From Desulfocucumis sp964643075 (GTDB taxonomy: Bacteria; Bacillota; Desulfotomaculia; Desulfotomaculales; Desulfocucumaceae), in the NCBI GenBank assembly GCA_964643075.1, contig CAZXQO010000016.1, positions 1 to 64,000 of the forward strand: a DNA stretch of 64,000 nt. Reading direction: 5' to 3'. The number at the start of each line of letters is the position of its first letter. The first letter of the stretch is position 1. Both the position numbers and the translations under genes were made by a program. Under the pieces are notes generated by a model that was not told the origin of the DNA, ran no database searches, and saw only the letters and a program-made list of their open reading frames with translations. Shown one piece after another: positions 1 through 7,575 of the stretch.

Positions 1-19
1 TTACCGCCTTATTTTACAT

Positions 20-631
20 CTATTTGGATTTTACACAGAATCCGGGATACACCCGGCCTTCTTGTCCTGTGGGAATGTTTGTAGGTAAGATACCAGTTGT
101 ATTTATTTGTATAGACACCATGTTTACCCCACCGGCTGTATATGAGCGCGAAAATCTTAATTTGCTATCTTTTGTTAGATTAAACTGTCCTATTTTATAC
201 CATTGCTGATTGAGGCGGGCAGAGCTAGCTTGCTGAGTTATCGGTCCATCATCAACTCTAAACCTTAAGCTGTTATTAACGTAAGTACTTCCAAATACAA
301 AAACATAATAACTACCACTCGGAAAATCTGAAGGCAAACTTATTTCGATATAATTAGAATCATCTTGGTAGCTGTAGTTATATATCCCTGCAGAATATGC
401 TGACTGATAATTAGTAATTCCGCCAGTTGCACACAATACATTAGAAGTTTTATTCCCTAACCATTTCCAGGCTCCAGGCGAATATGTACTTCCTCCATCA
501 TTAATAGCCCCCTTGCTAGCAACGCCATCTCTAAAGTCTGTTTGATAGCTGGTAAATGTATCTCCAAAGGCGTTTTGTGTAAACATCAGCATCGTCAATA
601 CTAAAATCATTAAGAATAAAGATTTTTTCAT
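20..631 (-). CDS. Small exported protein of unknown function
   Basis: This encodes 203 residues. It starts with a clear Sec signal peptide: MKK, a hydrophobic stretch to about residue 18, and a likely cleavage after AFG-D near residue 23. The mature part is rich in Ser, Tyr, Asn, Gly and aromatic residues, which fits a secreted beta-sandwich. The pattern WYKIGQFNLTKDSKLRFSR near residue 143 is reminiscent of carbohydrate-binding domains of the golvesin/xanthan-lyase type, but that is only a resemblance. A Shine-Dalgarno-like GAGGGGG precedes the ATG on the minus strand. It has no operon partner inside the window and is AT-rich compared with the flagellar genes. Function unknown. Confidence 0.6.
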   Translation of the reverse strand: MKKSLFLMILVLTMLMFTQNAFGDTFTSYQTDFRDGVASKGAINDGGSTYSPGAWKWLGNKTSNVLCATGGITNYQSAYSAGIYNYSYQDDSNYIEISLPSDFPSGSYYVFVFGSTYVNNSLRFRVDDGPITQQASSARLNQQWYKIGQFNLTKDSKLRFSRSYTAGGVNMVSIQINTTGILPTNIPTGQEGRVYPGFCVKSK

Positions 632-1001
632 TATAGTATTCCCCCTCTTTTTTGCTTTATTGTTTTACCAGAAATGTTTTAAACCTCCACCTCAATTATC
701 ATATTTACGCGCGCAAAATCGCTCCTGTTTTTAGGCTTTTTTCACCTCCTATGTATTTGTTTGTTGCCAGATATTACAACTACATTATTTGACATAATTA
801 ATGTTTTTCCTTTATAAATAAACCAACATAAACAGACAAAGACCAACATTATACAACAAAATATAACATAATTAATAAACAATAATTTACGCTTCTTTGT
901 AACAGGAACGGCACTTATCCTCTAGTATTGTACTACTAATCGGTTTGTAACTGTCTCGTTATGTGTTCGCTGTCGATTTCTCCATTTCAATCTTTCAAAT
1001 G
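632..1001. other. AT-rich gene-free stretch
   Basis: I see no convincing gene here. The sequence is strongly AT-rich and carries stops in all frames. It probably contains the minus-strand promoter of the exported-protein gene. On the minus strand an AGGAGG at about 754 is followed by only four codons and a stop, so no leader gene can be supported. Confidence 0.4.
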
Positions 1002-1164
1002 TATGTGGTTAAAGATATGGCGGCAGGGGAAAAGTTTACGCCGGAAAACCTGGACTATCCACCCCGGGTTGGGCCCTGCGCCCAAATATTATGACATGCT
1101 ACTCGGCAAGAAAGTCAAGCAAGCAGTAAAGCGTGGGACGCCGGTGAACTGGGATATGCTTTAA
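1002..1164 (+). pseudogene. C-terminal remnant of a NeuB/PseI-type nonulosonate synthase (SAF domain)
   Basis: Two reading frames join to give a recognisable SAF-domain pattern. One frame gives YVVKDMAAGEKFTPENL (from 1002). After an apparent one-base frameshift near 1047, the next gives IHPGLGPAPKYYDMLLGKK and then VKQAVKRGTPVNWDML before a stop at 1164. The sialic/legionaminic/pseudaminic acid synthase family ends with this kind of sequence (VVKDIKKGE..T.EN...RPG.GL.PKY...LGKK....I.RGTP..WD). The catalytic TIM-barrel part is missing, so it cannot be functional. The family assignment is from memory of the motif; the frameshift is read directly. Such genes often lie between flagellin and fliD, matching this location. 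Confidence 0.55.
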
Positions 1165-1269
1165 AGAAGTGGTTACGGAATCAGATCCTTTTCACTTCCC
1201 AGGAAGCATGGACTTTAGCTCGGGCGTATAATTTGGTATGATTAGGTTGATGGGAACACGCCGGGAGGG

Positions 1270-1760
1270 GTGAGGGCTTGGCGGAGATTAGGGGATCTTG
1301 AGATCCACTTCCTGGAACTGGAGAAAATAAAGACCCTGAAGCGCAGGCCCAAAGACTCCACCGAAGCATGGATGCTCTACCTGTGCAACCTTCAAGGGGA
1401 GGAAATGGAGGCGATTGCCATGGATAATCCCGGTATCAAGAAGGCGTTGACCGTTGAGCAGGCATTCATGCGCAACAAGCAAGAACGCCGTATGTACGAG
1501 CTGCGGGAGAAAGCTATGAAGGACGAGATTTCCATGATAGCCGGCGCCATGGCCGAGGGTGAGGCCAGGGGTAAAGTTGCAATGGCCCAGGAGGCGTCTG
1601 CAGGTATCTGGAGGCCAGGTTCGGGGATGCCTCACGGGGCCTGCAGGGGCAGGTCAAGCGGATCGACAAGTTAGAAGCCCTGGATAAAATAATCAACGGG
1701 ATTTATACCGCAGGCTCGCTGGATGAGGCGGGGGTTGTGGTCGAAGGCGCTGCGAGGTGA
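1270..1760 (+). pseudogene. Truncated, frameshifted Rpn-type PD-(D/E)XK nuclease/putative transposase
   Basis: The frame from 1270 gives DLEIHFLELEKIKTLKRRP, then EAWMLYLCNLQGEEMEAIAM and VEQAFMRNKQERRMYELREK. These are typical of the C-terminal half of Rpn-family recombination-promoting nucleases (PDDEXK_2). Near 1600 the frame breaks. The expected ending continues in another frame as YLEARFGDASRGLQGQVKRI, then DKLEALDKIINGIYTAGSL, to a stop at 1758-1760. The N-terminal nuclease core with the catalytic Asp/Glu/Lys is absent; the frame is closed by a stop at 1243-1245. This is a dead mobile-element relic. Family recognition is confident; the original boundaries are not visible. Confidence 0.75.
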
Positions 1761-1779
1761 GTCGCGGACGGACATAGGG

Positions 1780-1815
1780 GACCAATCACCGAAAAAGTGG
1801 TGGCTGGTCTTTTTT
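1780..1815 (+). terminator. Intrinsic terminator upstream of fliD
   Basis: GACCAATCACC (1780-1790) pairs with GTGGTGGCTGGTC (1797-1809) around a GAAAAA loop and is followed by six T residues. It would stop transcription arriving from the degenerate upstream region before the fliD promoter. Confidence 0.8.
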
Positions 1816-1950
1816 GCATTTTTCAACGAGGATATCAGGATAGAAGATGATCATATTAGCAAGATGTGAGTATAGCTGTAATTAAGAAGGCCATGGCTAC
1901 GGTGGAACAGGGCGGCAATCTGGTACCGGCTAATAATTTCTAATCGTAAA

Positions 1951-1977
1951 TAAAGTTTATCGTATTATAGCCGAAAA
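1951..1977 (+). promoter_or_regulatory. Sigma28 (FliA/SigD) promoter for fliD-fliS-flaG
   Basis: TAAA (1951-1954), a 15-base spacer, then GCCGAAAA (1970-1977). This nearly matches the flagellar sigma consensus TAAA-N15-GCCGATAA. It lies about 40 bases upstream of the fliD start. The cognate sigma factor is encoded at 24469-25230. Confidence 0.8.
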
Positions 1978-2017
1978 GATTTATAAAGAAGTTTGTTATG
2001 GAAAGGTAGTGATAATC

Positions 2018-3523
2018 GTGTCCACCGATTTGCTGCGGATCAGCGGTCTGGCATCCGGCATTGATACGGATTCGATGGTTAAACAATTAATGCAGTCCTA
2101 TCAGATCCCCATTGATAAACTCAATCAAGACAAGCAAAAACTGGAATGGGAGCAAGAGGATTATCGGACCATAAATACCTCCCTGCGTACTTTCCGTGAT
2201 ACGGTCTTCAATATGAAACTCCAGTCAAATTACCTGGCTAAAAGTGCTGCGTCTTCCGATGAAAGTGTGCTTACGGCCACGGCCGGCAGCAATGCTGTCG
2301 CGGGGACGTATTCAGTAAATGTTACCCAAGTGGCTTCAGGGGTCTCCAAGGCCAGCACCGGTGCGCTGGCTGATGAGGCTGGTAATACTTTAAGCGGGCA
2401 GTTCGGCTTATCAGGGACTGTCACTTTTACCCTTACCGGCAGTAATGGAAGCCATGATTTTAGTTTTGATACATCCACCAAAACCATAAATGATGTGGTC
2501 AGTGATATAAATGATGCAAATTTGGGAATTACCGCAAGTTATGATTCTGCTCAAAACAGGTTTTTCTTATCCACAACAGACACCGGCGCCAGTGCGGTAA
2601 TCAATGTTACCAACGATACCAATAACTTCCTTTCCGATGCCGGGGGGACCGGCGCCAATACCCTGAAACTTAAGTTAGTATCCGGTGTGAATAGCGGGCA
2701 GGATGCCAAGTTTGATTTCGGCGATGCCACGGGTCTTACCAGTTCGGTCAATAACGTTACGATTAATGGCGTAACCATGAACTTAAAGAATATAGGTACC
2801 AGCACGGTATCTGTCACGAATGATACTGATAAGGTTTTTGATTCAATCGTAAGTTTTATAGACAGCTACAATAAAATTGAAGATACCATCAATAGTAAGG
2901 TGAATGAAACACGCTATTCGGATTACGCTCCCCTGACCGATGACCAGAGGAGTCAATTGTCAGATACGCAGATTGAGAAATGGGAAGATAAAGCCCGCAG
3001 CGGTTTACTGCGTAATGATGATATGCTGTCCGGATTATTAAGCGATATGCGTATTACAATGTCTTCACCAGTTTCTGGATTGACGGGGAAATATAGAAGT
3101 CTGTCTGATATAGGTATTACCACCACTGCAGATTATAATAGCGGAAAACTGGTTATTGATGAGGATAAATTGCGGCAGGCGCTGGCTGATGATCCTGATG
3201 GGGTAATGAATCTATTTACCAATTCATCCGATAATAATGACCAGAAAGGTGTCGCAACGCGTCTATACGACGATGTAAATAATGGTATGAACAAGATTAT
3301 TAGCCAGGCGGGAAGTGACAGTGATAGCTATACTCTTGTGGATACCAGCTTTATTGGCAAGGAAATAACAGAAATTAACAGCAATATTTCAACTGCCCAG
3401 GATCGTATGAATTCGGCGGAAGATCGTTACTATAGCCAGTTTACAGCCATGGAGGAGGCTATTTCGCAGTTGAATTCCCAGAGTTCCTGGCTGACGCAGA
3501 TGCTAGGGGGAAGCAGCAATTAA
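2018..3523 (+). CDS. fliD: Flagellar filament cap protein FliD (HAP2)
   Basis: FliD is exported through the flagellar pore and forms the cap at the filament tip, where it folds incoming flagellin. The product is about 501 residues, usual for the family. It shows the N-terminal signature LRISGLASGIDTDSMVKQLM, a variable Ala/Ser/Thr/Asn-rich middle, and a C-terminal coiled-coil with EITEINSNISTAQDRMNS and SQFTAMEEAISQLNSQSSWL. I prefer the GTG at 2018 over the in-frame GTG at 2009, because GGAAAGG (2000-2006) sits too close to 2009 but about 11 bases from 2018. It is first gene of a late operon with fliS, a fliT-like gene and flaG, under a sigma28 promoter. Confidence 0.95.
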   Translation: MSTDLLRISGLASGIDTDSMVKQLMQSYQIPIDKLNQDKQKLEWEQEDYRTINTSLRTFRDTVFNMKLQSNYLAKSAASSDESVLTATAGSNAVAGTYSVNVTQVASGVSKASTGALADEAGNTLSGQFGLSGTVTFTLTGSNGSHDFSFDTSTKTINDVVSDINDANLGITASYDSAQNRFFLSTTDTGASAVINVTNDTNNFLSDAGGTGANTLKLKLVSGVNSGQDAKFDFGDATGLTSSVNNVTINGVTMNLKNIGTSTVSVTNDTDKVFDSIVSFIDSYNKIEDTINSKVNETRYSDYAPLTDDQRSQLSDTQIEKWEDKARSGLLRNDDMLSGLLSDMRITMSSPVSGLTGKYRSLSDIGITTTADYNSGKLVIDEDKLRQALADDPDGVMNLFTNSSDNNDQKGVATRLYDDVNNGMNKIISQAGSDSDSYTLVDTSFIGKEITEINSNISTAQDRMNSAEDRYYSQFTAMEEAISQLNSQSSWLTQMLGGSSN

Positions 3524-3567
3524 CAGGACTATTTTAGTAGAATATTAATATGGGAGTGTTTATTGAA

Positions 3568-3948
3568 ATGGCGATGGCCAACCCCTATCAGCAATACAAA
3601 GTGAATTCAATTAATTCCGCTTCACCCGGTGAACTAACCCTGATGCTTTATAACGGGGCGATAAAATTTATTAAATTAGCCATAGTGGCTGTTGAGGAAA
3701 AAACTTATGAGAAGGTTAATGAAAATTTAATCAGGGCGCAGGATATTATTAATCATCTTTCGGCAACCCTTGATATGAACTATGAAATAGCGAAAAACTT
3801 TTCCATGCTATATGATTTTATGTACAGCCATTTAGTTAAGGCTAACATGAAAAAGGATAGACAAGCTATGCAGGAAGTAGTGGAATTAATCGAAGGTCTT
3901 AGGGATGCCTGGGCGGAAATGTTAAAGCAAAATAATAATCAGGGTTAA
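3568..3948 (+). CDS. fliS: Flagellin export chaperone FliS
   Basis: FliS binds the C-terminus of unassembled flagellin in the cytoplasm, prevents premature polymerisation and passes it to FlhA. The product is about 126 residues of four-helix-bundle type. Family features are the NPYQQYKVNSINSASPGEL start, the LMLYNGAIKFIKLA helix and the C-terminal GLRDAWAEM. An ATG at 3550 is possible, but GGGAGTG lies directly after it and is well placed for the ATG at 3568. It follows fliD by 44 bases and precedes the fliT-like gene. Confidence 0.93.
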   Translation: MAMANPYQQYKVNSINSASPGELTLMLYNGAIKFIKLAIVAVEEKTYEKVNENLIRAQDIINHLSATLDMNYEIAKNFSMLYDFMYSHLVKANMKKDRQAMQEVVELIEGLRDAWAEMLKQNNNQG

Positions 3949-3953
3949 GGCAT

Positions 3954-4364
3954 ATGAATATAATCGGCTTGTTAAATAAGAAAAAAGAAATGTTGAAAAA
4001 AATGGAATCGGCCACCCTTGATATGAGAGAAAAATTAGAATCGGGTAACATTGAAGAATTTATCAGTTTAATTGGTTCCAGGCAGTCCATTATAGAGGAA
4101 ATTGATGGTGTGGACACACTGATGGAATCTATAGCAGACTTTGCGGCAGAGGATAATGGCATTATAGATGACCTTAAGCATAAAAATATTACAATTTTAC
4201 ACAACATAGTTGAAATTAATAGTGCGCTTGTTCCAATGGTAATAGAACAGGTTATTAGTATAAAGCTGAGGTTAAAGAACATATCTAGTTCCAGGGCCGC
4301 ATTCAATTTATACGGAAGGAAACCTTGTCAAACAACAGGTTTTTTTGTAGAAAAGAAAAAATGA
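3954..4364 (+). CDS. FliT-like small helical protein, putative flagellar chaperone
   Basis: 136 residues, almost entirely helical and charged, with KKKEMLKKMESATLDMREKL at the start. No enzyme motif is visible. It begins 5 bases after fliS. Its size, helical character and place (fliD-fliS-X-flaG) match the FliT/FlgN type of export chaperones for filament-cap or hook-junction proteins, though the sequence alone does not prove it. The last 20 residues (GRKPCQTTGFFVEKKK) look like a non-conserved tail. The role is inferred mainly from context. Confidence 0.55.
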   Translation: MNIIGLLNKKKEMLKKMESATLDMREKLESGNIEEFISLIGSRQSIIEEIDGVDTLMESIADFAAEDNGIIDDLKHKNITILHNIVEINSALVPMVIEQVISIKLRLKNISSSRAAFNLYGRKPCQTTGFFVEKKK

Positions 4365-4379
4365 ATAGGGGGAACAGGG

Positions 4380-4748
4380 GTGAAAGTTCAAGCCATAACA
4401 GGGGGAGTGCCTATAATAGGAGTTGACGAAAATCCTCAAAACCAAAGGGATATATTAGGTAGTTTACCCCAAGGGTCTACGAATGATGTCACTGGACAGG
4501 AAGATCAATACATTGATAAAAGCAATGTGCATCTGGCGGAAAATGCTGTCCAACAGTTAAATAAAACGATGGAAATGTTTCATACCGAGTTAAAATTCAC
4601 CCTGCATGAAAAGAGTGGAGAGTATTATGTGAAGGTTATAGATCCTGTGGATAATAGGGTCATAAGAGAAATTCCGCCGGAGAAAGTACTGGATATGGTT
4701 GCTTATTTCAAGAAAGTGCTGGGTATAATCGTTGATAAATTTATCTAG
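4380..4748 (+). CDS. flaG: FlaG family flagellar protein
   Basis: 122 residues. The C-terminal half carries the FlaG pattern: LNKTMEMFHTELKFTLHEK, then YYVKVIDPVDNRVIREIPPE, and a final hydrophobic MVAYFKKVLGIIVDKFI. The N-terminal third is low-complexity and variable, as usual. FlaG proteins are encoded next to fliD in many bacteria and influence filament length; the mechanism is not settled. It starts with GTG at 4380 behind GGGGGAACAGGGG and is the last gene before a terminator. Confidence 0.85.
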   Translation: MKVQAITGGVPIIGVDENPQNQRDILGSLPQGSTNDVTGQEDQYIDKSNVHLAENAVQQLNKTMEMFHTELKFTLHEKSGEYYVKVIDPVDNRVIREIPPEKVLDMVAYFKKVLGIIVDKFI

Positions 4749-4775
4749 TTGCAATTATGCTATTAAACATAAAAT

Positions 4776-4809
4776 AACTCCCCGTAGTCTGCACTCATGG
4801 GGAGTTTTA
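4776..4809. terminator. Bidirectional terminator between convergent flagellar operons
   Basis: AACTCCCC (4776-4783) pairs with GGGGAGTT (4799-4806), followed by TTTATT. On the minus strand the same hairpin is followed by a T-rich run (ATTTTA), so it can also end the convergent EF-hand gene. Confidence 0.8.
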
Positions 4810-4830
4810 TTGTGTCTGTGCAAAACCATA

Positions 4831-5946
4831 TTATACAGCCAGGTCGATTTGCTGCACCGTTCCGGCGGTTCCGTCTTCCCGGATGAAAATGCCTGTTGTT
4901 TTTGCCTGTCCCTGCAGTTCGTTAGTACTGTCTTTGAAGCTAAAAGGAGTTTCCACGTTGCCCAGGTAGATGGCGCCGATACCCTTCTCGCCGAGGGCAA
5001 TAAGTTGGTTCCTTCCTTCCCCGTCCTTTGTCCAAATCCGTAGGCGATCAAATACCTCGTCATTTTCATCTATCCAGTTGTTGTGGTCCTGATCGTATTG
5101 GGCCAATTCTGTAAAACCGTTGCCGGTGTTGGGGCCGAAAAGCTCGCCGCCGTTGTTTATAGTGCCGTCTTCGTTCAGGTCAAGGGCAAGAAATCCGCTG
5201 CCTCGGGTGACGAAGGATACTTGATCGGCAGTGCCGTTGGCATCAAGATCGAAGGAAAACTTGGTATCTGTCAGGTCAGGCGCCGTTCCCTCAAAGTTAA
5301 TGACCAGGGGATCTACTTTGGCCGCGTCTCCGGCCCTTATACTTATGTCCTTCTGCGACATAAACTCTCTGCTCATATTTAACTCTACCGTGAAATTTAT
5401 TTCCCTGCCATCTGCAGTTTTGATAACCCCGTCCGAAGTGAAGGACATGCTCTCCTGTTCATATTTTAATTCGTGGTAGTCATATTCCAGACCCCACCCC
5501 TGTTTTGCCTGGGTTTGGGAGGGGTTGGCGCCGTTTTTTTTCAATATGTTTATATTTAAGTCGGGATTTTTTATTTTTATTTTTTTAGGCATGTTGAATT
5601 TTATTTTTTTACCGGTAAGCTTTTCAATCATTTTTTGCAGCAGAATGAGTGTGCATTTATCCTTTTCACTAATATCCCCCAGTTCTTCCGGTTGATCGGC
5701 CTTTATTTTTTTAGATGCACAACTTGACCCGGTCAGCATTTCCCTGGCTTTCGCCGAAATTTCGATTATATCTTGCTTGAAAGATATGTCCTGCTTCAGA
5801 GCTGAAAGCTGTTCCTGTGGTATTTTTCCTTCCTCAAAATCCGGCCGTTCATTTCCTATCCAGGTTTTTAATGATTCCTCCTTTATTTGTATGTCTATTG
5901 AACTGCAATTTCCCGACATTATAATAGTTGAACCCTGTATTTTCAT
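4831..5946 (-). CDS. EF-hand-like calcium-loop protein of unknown function, in the sigma28 regulon
   Basis: 371 residues with no signal peptide or membrane segment. Residues 1-210 are charged with no recognised domain. The C-terminal part carries Asp/Asn-rich loops: DLDANGTAD (233-241), DLNEDGTINNGGELFG (256-271) and YDQDHNNWIDENDEVF (284-299), then RLRIWTKDG. The GGELFG-type pattern occurs in large families of bacterial calcium-loop proteins of unknown role. The start ATG at 5946 follows AAGGAGGAATAGTA. A sigma28 promoter lies just upstream (5995-6021), and the gene converges on the sigma28-driven fliD operon. I infer a late motility-linked function, possibly an exported filament- or surface-associated calcium binder lacking a Sec signal. 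Confidence 0.7.
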   Translation of the reverse strand: MKIQGSTIIMSGNCSSIDIQIKEESLKTWIGNERPDFEEGKIPQEQLSALKQDISFKQDIIEISAKAREMLTGSSCASKKIKADQPEELGDISEKDKCTLILLQKMIEKLTGKKIKFNMPKKIKIKNPDLNINILKKNGANPSQTQAKQGWGLEYDYHELKYEQESMSFTSDGVIKTADGREINFTVELNMSREFMSQKDISIRAGDAAKVDPLVINFEGTAPDLTDTKFSFDLDANGTADQVSFVTRGSGFLALDLNEDGTINNGGELFGPNTGNGFTELAQYDQDHNNWIDENDEVFDRLRIWTKDGEGRNQLIALGEKGIGAIYLGNVETPFSFKDSTNELQGQAKTTGIFIREDGTAGTVQQIDLAV

Positions 5947-5994
5947 TACTATTCCTCCTTTATTTTATACAGGATAATTTTGCTATTATTTATG

Positions 5995-6021
5995 TATTCG
6001 GCGGATTTACCTGAAATTTTA
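5995..6021 (-). promoter_or_regulatory. Sigma28 promoter for the EF-hand-like gene
   Basis: Read on the minus strand: TAAA (6021-6018), a 15-base spacer, then GCCGAATA (6002-5995). This has the same spacing and nearly the same -10 as the fliD promoter. It lies about 50 bases upstream of the ATG at 5946. Confidence 0.8.
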
Positions 6022-6262
6022 GCATTATAAACCAACCGGGCAAAAAATCAAGTAATTTTTTGCTGGTTATTTATGTCGATAAATTATTTTACTGGAAGTA
6101 ATGGGAGGGAAAAATTATTTTTTGTTGAATATTTAGTAATCATAGTGATAAGGTGTTGCACGTTGTCGGTGTATTAGTTTTTCTGTATATTTTAGTCTCA
6201 ACGGTCAAATGTATATTATTTTCCAGACTTTATAAATCTGGTTCCAGGTGGTGAAAAACTGA
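6022..6262 (+). promoter_or_regulatory. Leader of the main flagellar operon with a candidate sigma-A promoter
   Basis: This gene-free stretch separates the divergent EF-hand gene and flgB. TTGTCG (6063+100, i.e. 6163-6168), a 17-base spacer and TATATT (6186-6191) form a plausible housekeeping promoter for the long flgB operon. The remainder is AT-rich with no clear operator. The flgB Shine-Dalgarno is AGGTGGTG just before 6263. Confidence 0.45.
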
Positions 6263-6667
6263 ATGGATTTATTTTCCGACCCGGTACTTATGGCCTTGGG
6301 TAAACAGCTTGATTCAGCCTCTTTGTCCCAGCGTGTAATTGCCAACAATGTGGCTAATGTCAATACCCCGGGTTTTAAGAAATCCTTTGTGTCTTTCCAG
6401 GAACAGCTTAAAGCAGCTTTGGGTAAACAGGAAATCGTAATGCTTACCACCAACCCAAGGCATATGGGAGGAGCGCCGTCTATGGAAAATGTTGCTCCCA
6501 GTGTTGTACAGGAAAAGGACTCCACCATGCGTTACGATGAGAACAATGTTGATATTGATCAGGAAATGGTCAATCTTGCTGCAAATTCCCTGTTGTATGA
6601 TACATCATCTCTTATTTTGACAAACAAATTTAATGGTCTCGTAAATGTTATACAGGGAGGTAGGTAA
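6263..6667 (+). CDS. flgB: Flagellar proximal rod protein FlgB
   Basis: FlgB forms the proximal rod of the basal body and is exported by the flagellar type III apparatus. The product is 134 residues, normal for FlgB. It shows the rod-family N-terminal motif VIANNVANVNTPGFKKSFVS and the C-terminal DIDQEMVNLAANSLLYDTSS helix. It has no Sec signal, as expected. It is first gene of the main flagellar operon and is followed 2 bases later by flgC. Confidence 0.95.
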   Translation: MDLFSDPVLMALGKQLDSASLSQRVIANNVANVNTPGFKKSFVSFQEQLKAALGKQEIVMLTTNPRHMGGAPSMENVAPSVVQEKDSTMRYDENNVDIDQEMVNLAANSLLYDTSSLILTNKFNGLVNVIQGGR

Positions 6668-6669
6668 TA

Positions 6670-7110
6670 TTGCCCTTTTTTGAATCCTTTGGCATCAGCG
6701 CGTCAGGTATGACGGCTAACCGGCTGTGGCTTGATTTAATCTCAAACAATATTGCCAATATCAATACTGCAGGCGTCCCGGGGGATCCGTCCAAGCCGGT
6801 ATATCGGCGCAATGTTCCGGTTTTTTCAGAATTGTTGACCATGGAGGCAGGTTCCGTGACCGGGCAGGAAATGTACAAGGAGTCAGGAGTGCATGTTCCC
6901 AAAATAATTCAAGACCCGGCTGAGCCAAGAATGGTGCATGATCCTTCTCATCCTTACGCGAATCAGGACGGTTATGTGGCCTACCCGAATGTTAATATAG
7001 CCAACGAGATGGTAAATATGATTGCAGCCACAAGGGCCTATGATGCCAATGTAACCGTGTTCAACGCGGGCAAAAGTATGGCTGCCCGGGCACTCGATAT
7101 TATACGTTAA
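6670..7110 (+). CDS. flgC: Flagellar rod protein FlgC
   Basis: 146 residues from a TTG start behind GGGAGG. It contains the rod signature LWLDLISNNIANINTAG near residue 22 and the C-terminal ANEMVNMIAATRAYDANVTV. FlgC joins FlgB and FlgF in the rod. Its gene directly follows flgB. Confidence 0.95.
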   Translation: MPFFESFGISASGMTANRLWLDLISNNIANINTAGVPGDPSKPVYRRNVPVFSELLTMEAGSVTGQEMYKESGVHVPKIIQDPAEPRMVHDPSHPYANQDGYVAYPNVNIANEMVNMIAATRAYDANVTVFNAGKSMAARALDIIR

Positions 7111-7239
7111 GAGTTATTAGGAGTGTTTTGAATAAAAATAATTGCTATTTTTAATAAATCGGTTTAATTTTTCAAATCTTTAAAATAATTTTAACCAATT
7201 CAAGTTGTTTAATCTTAACTGGTGGGGGGTAACTGTTAT

Positions 7240-7539
7240 ATGCAAATCGCTCCTGTACCACTTATCCTGCCCCATGTGCAATCCGCTACCGGCCAGGAAA
7301 CCGTCAAGGTGGCGCCGGGAGGCTCGTTCGGTGAAATGCTTAATAAAGCCCTGCAGGATGTTAATCAGTCGCAAATAAACTCCGATGAAACGGTAAAAGG
7401 ATTCCTGACTGGTGAAGTCCAGGATGTACATCAGGTCACCATAGCCATGGAAAAGGCCAAAATTATGCTTTTACTGGCAACTGAAGTAAGAAACAAAGTA
7501 GTTGAGGCATATCAGGAAATTTCACGGATGCAGGTATAA
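7240..7539 (+). CDS. fliE: Flagellar hook-basal body protein FliE
   Basis: 99 residues. FliE links the MS ring to the rod and is the first substrate of the export gate. The conserved ending VHQVTIAMEKAKIMLLLATE and VRNKVVEAYQEISRMQV is clear. The start is ATG 7240; an upstream GTG (7222) lies inside the GGTGGGGGG that serves as the Shine-Dalgarno for 7240. A 130-base AT-rich gap separates it from flgC. Confidence 0.93.
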   Translation: MQIAPVPLILPHVQSATGQETVKVAPGGSFGEMLNKALQDVNQSQINSDETVKGFLTGEVQDVHQVTIAMEKAKIMLLLATEVRNKVVEAYQEISRMQV

Positions 7540-7575
7540 GTGTATCCTCATTTTCATGAGGGAAGTGGTTTTTAA

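Noticed and set aside
1165..1245. Further coding sequence between the NeuB-like remnant and the Rpn remnant
   Set aside because: A frame giving KKWLRNQILFTSQEAW can be read, but it is short, has no start and matches nothing I know.
5083..5977. Plus-strand open frames opposite the EF-hand gene
   Set aside because: They are reverse-strand shadows: no ribosome sites, no family motifs, and the minus frame has a promoter, a start and clear domains.
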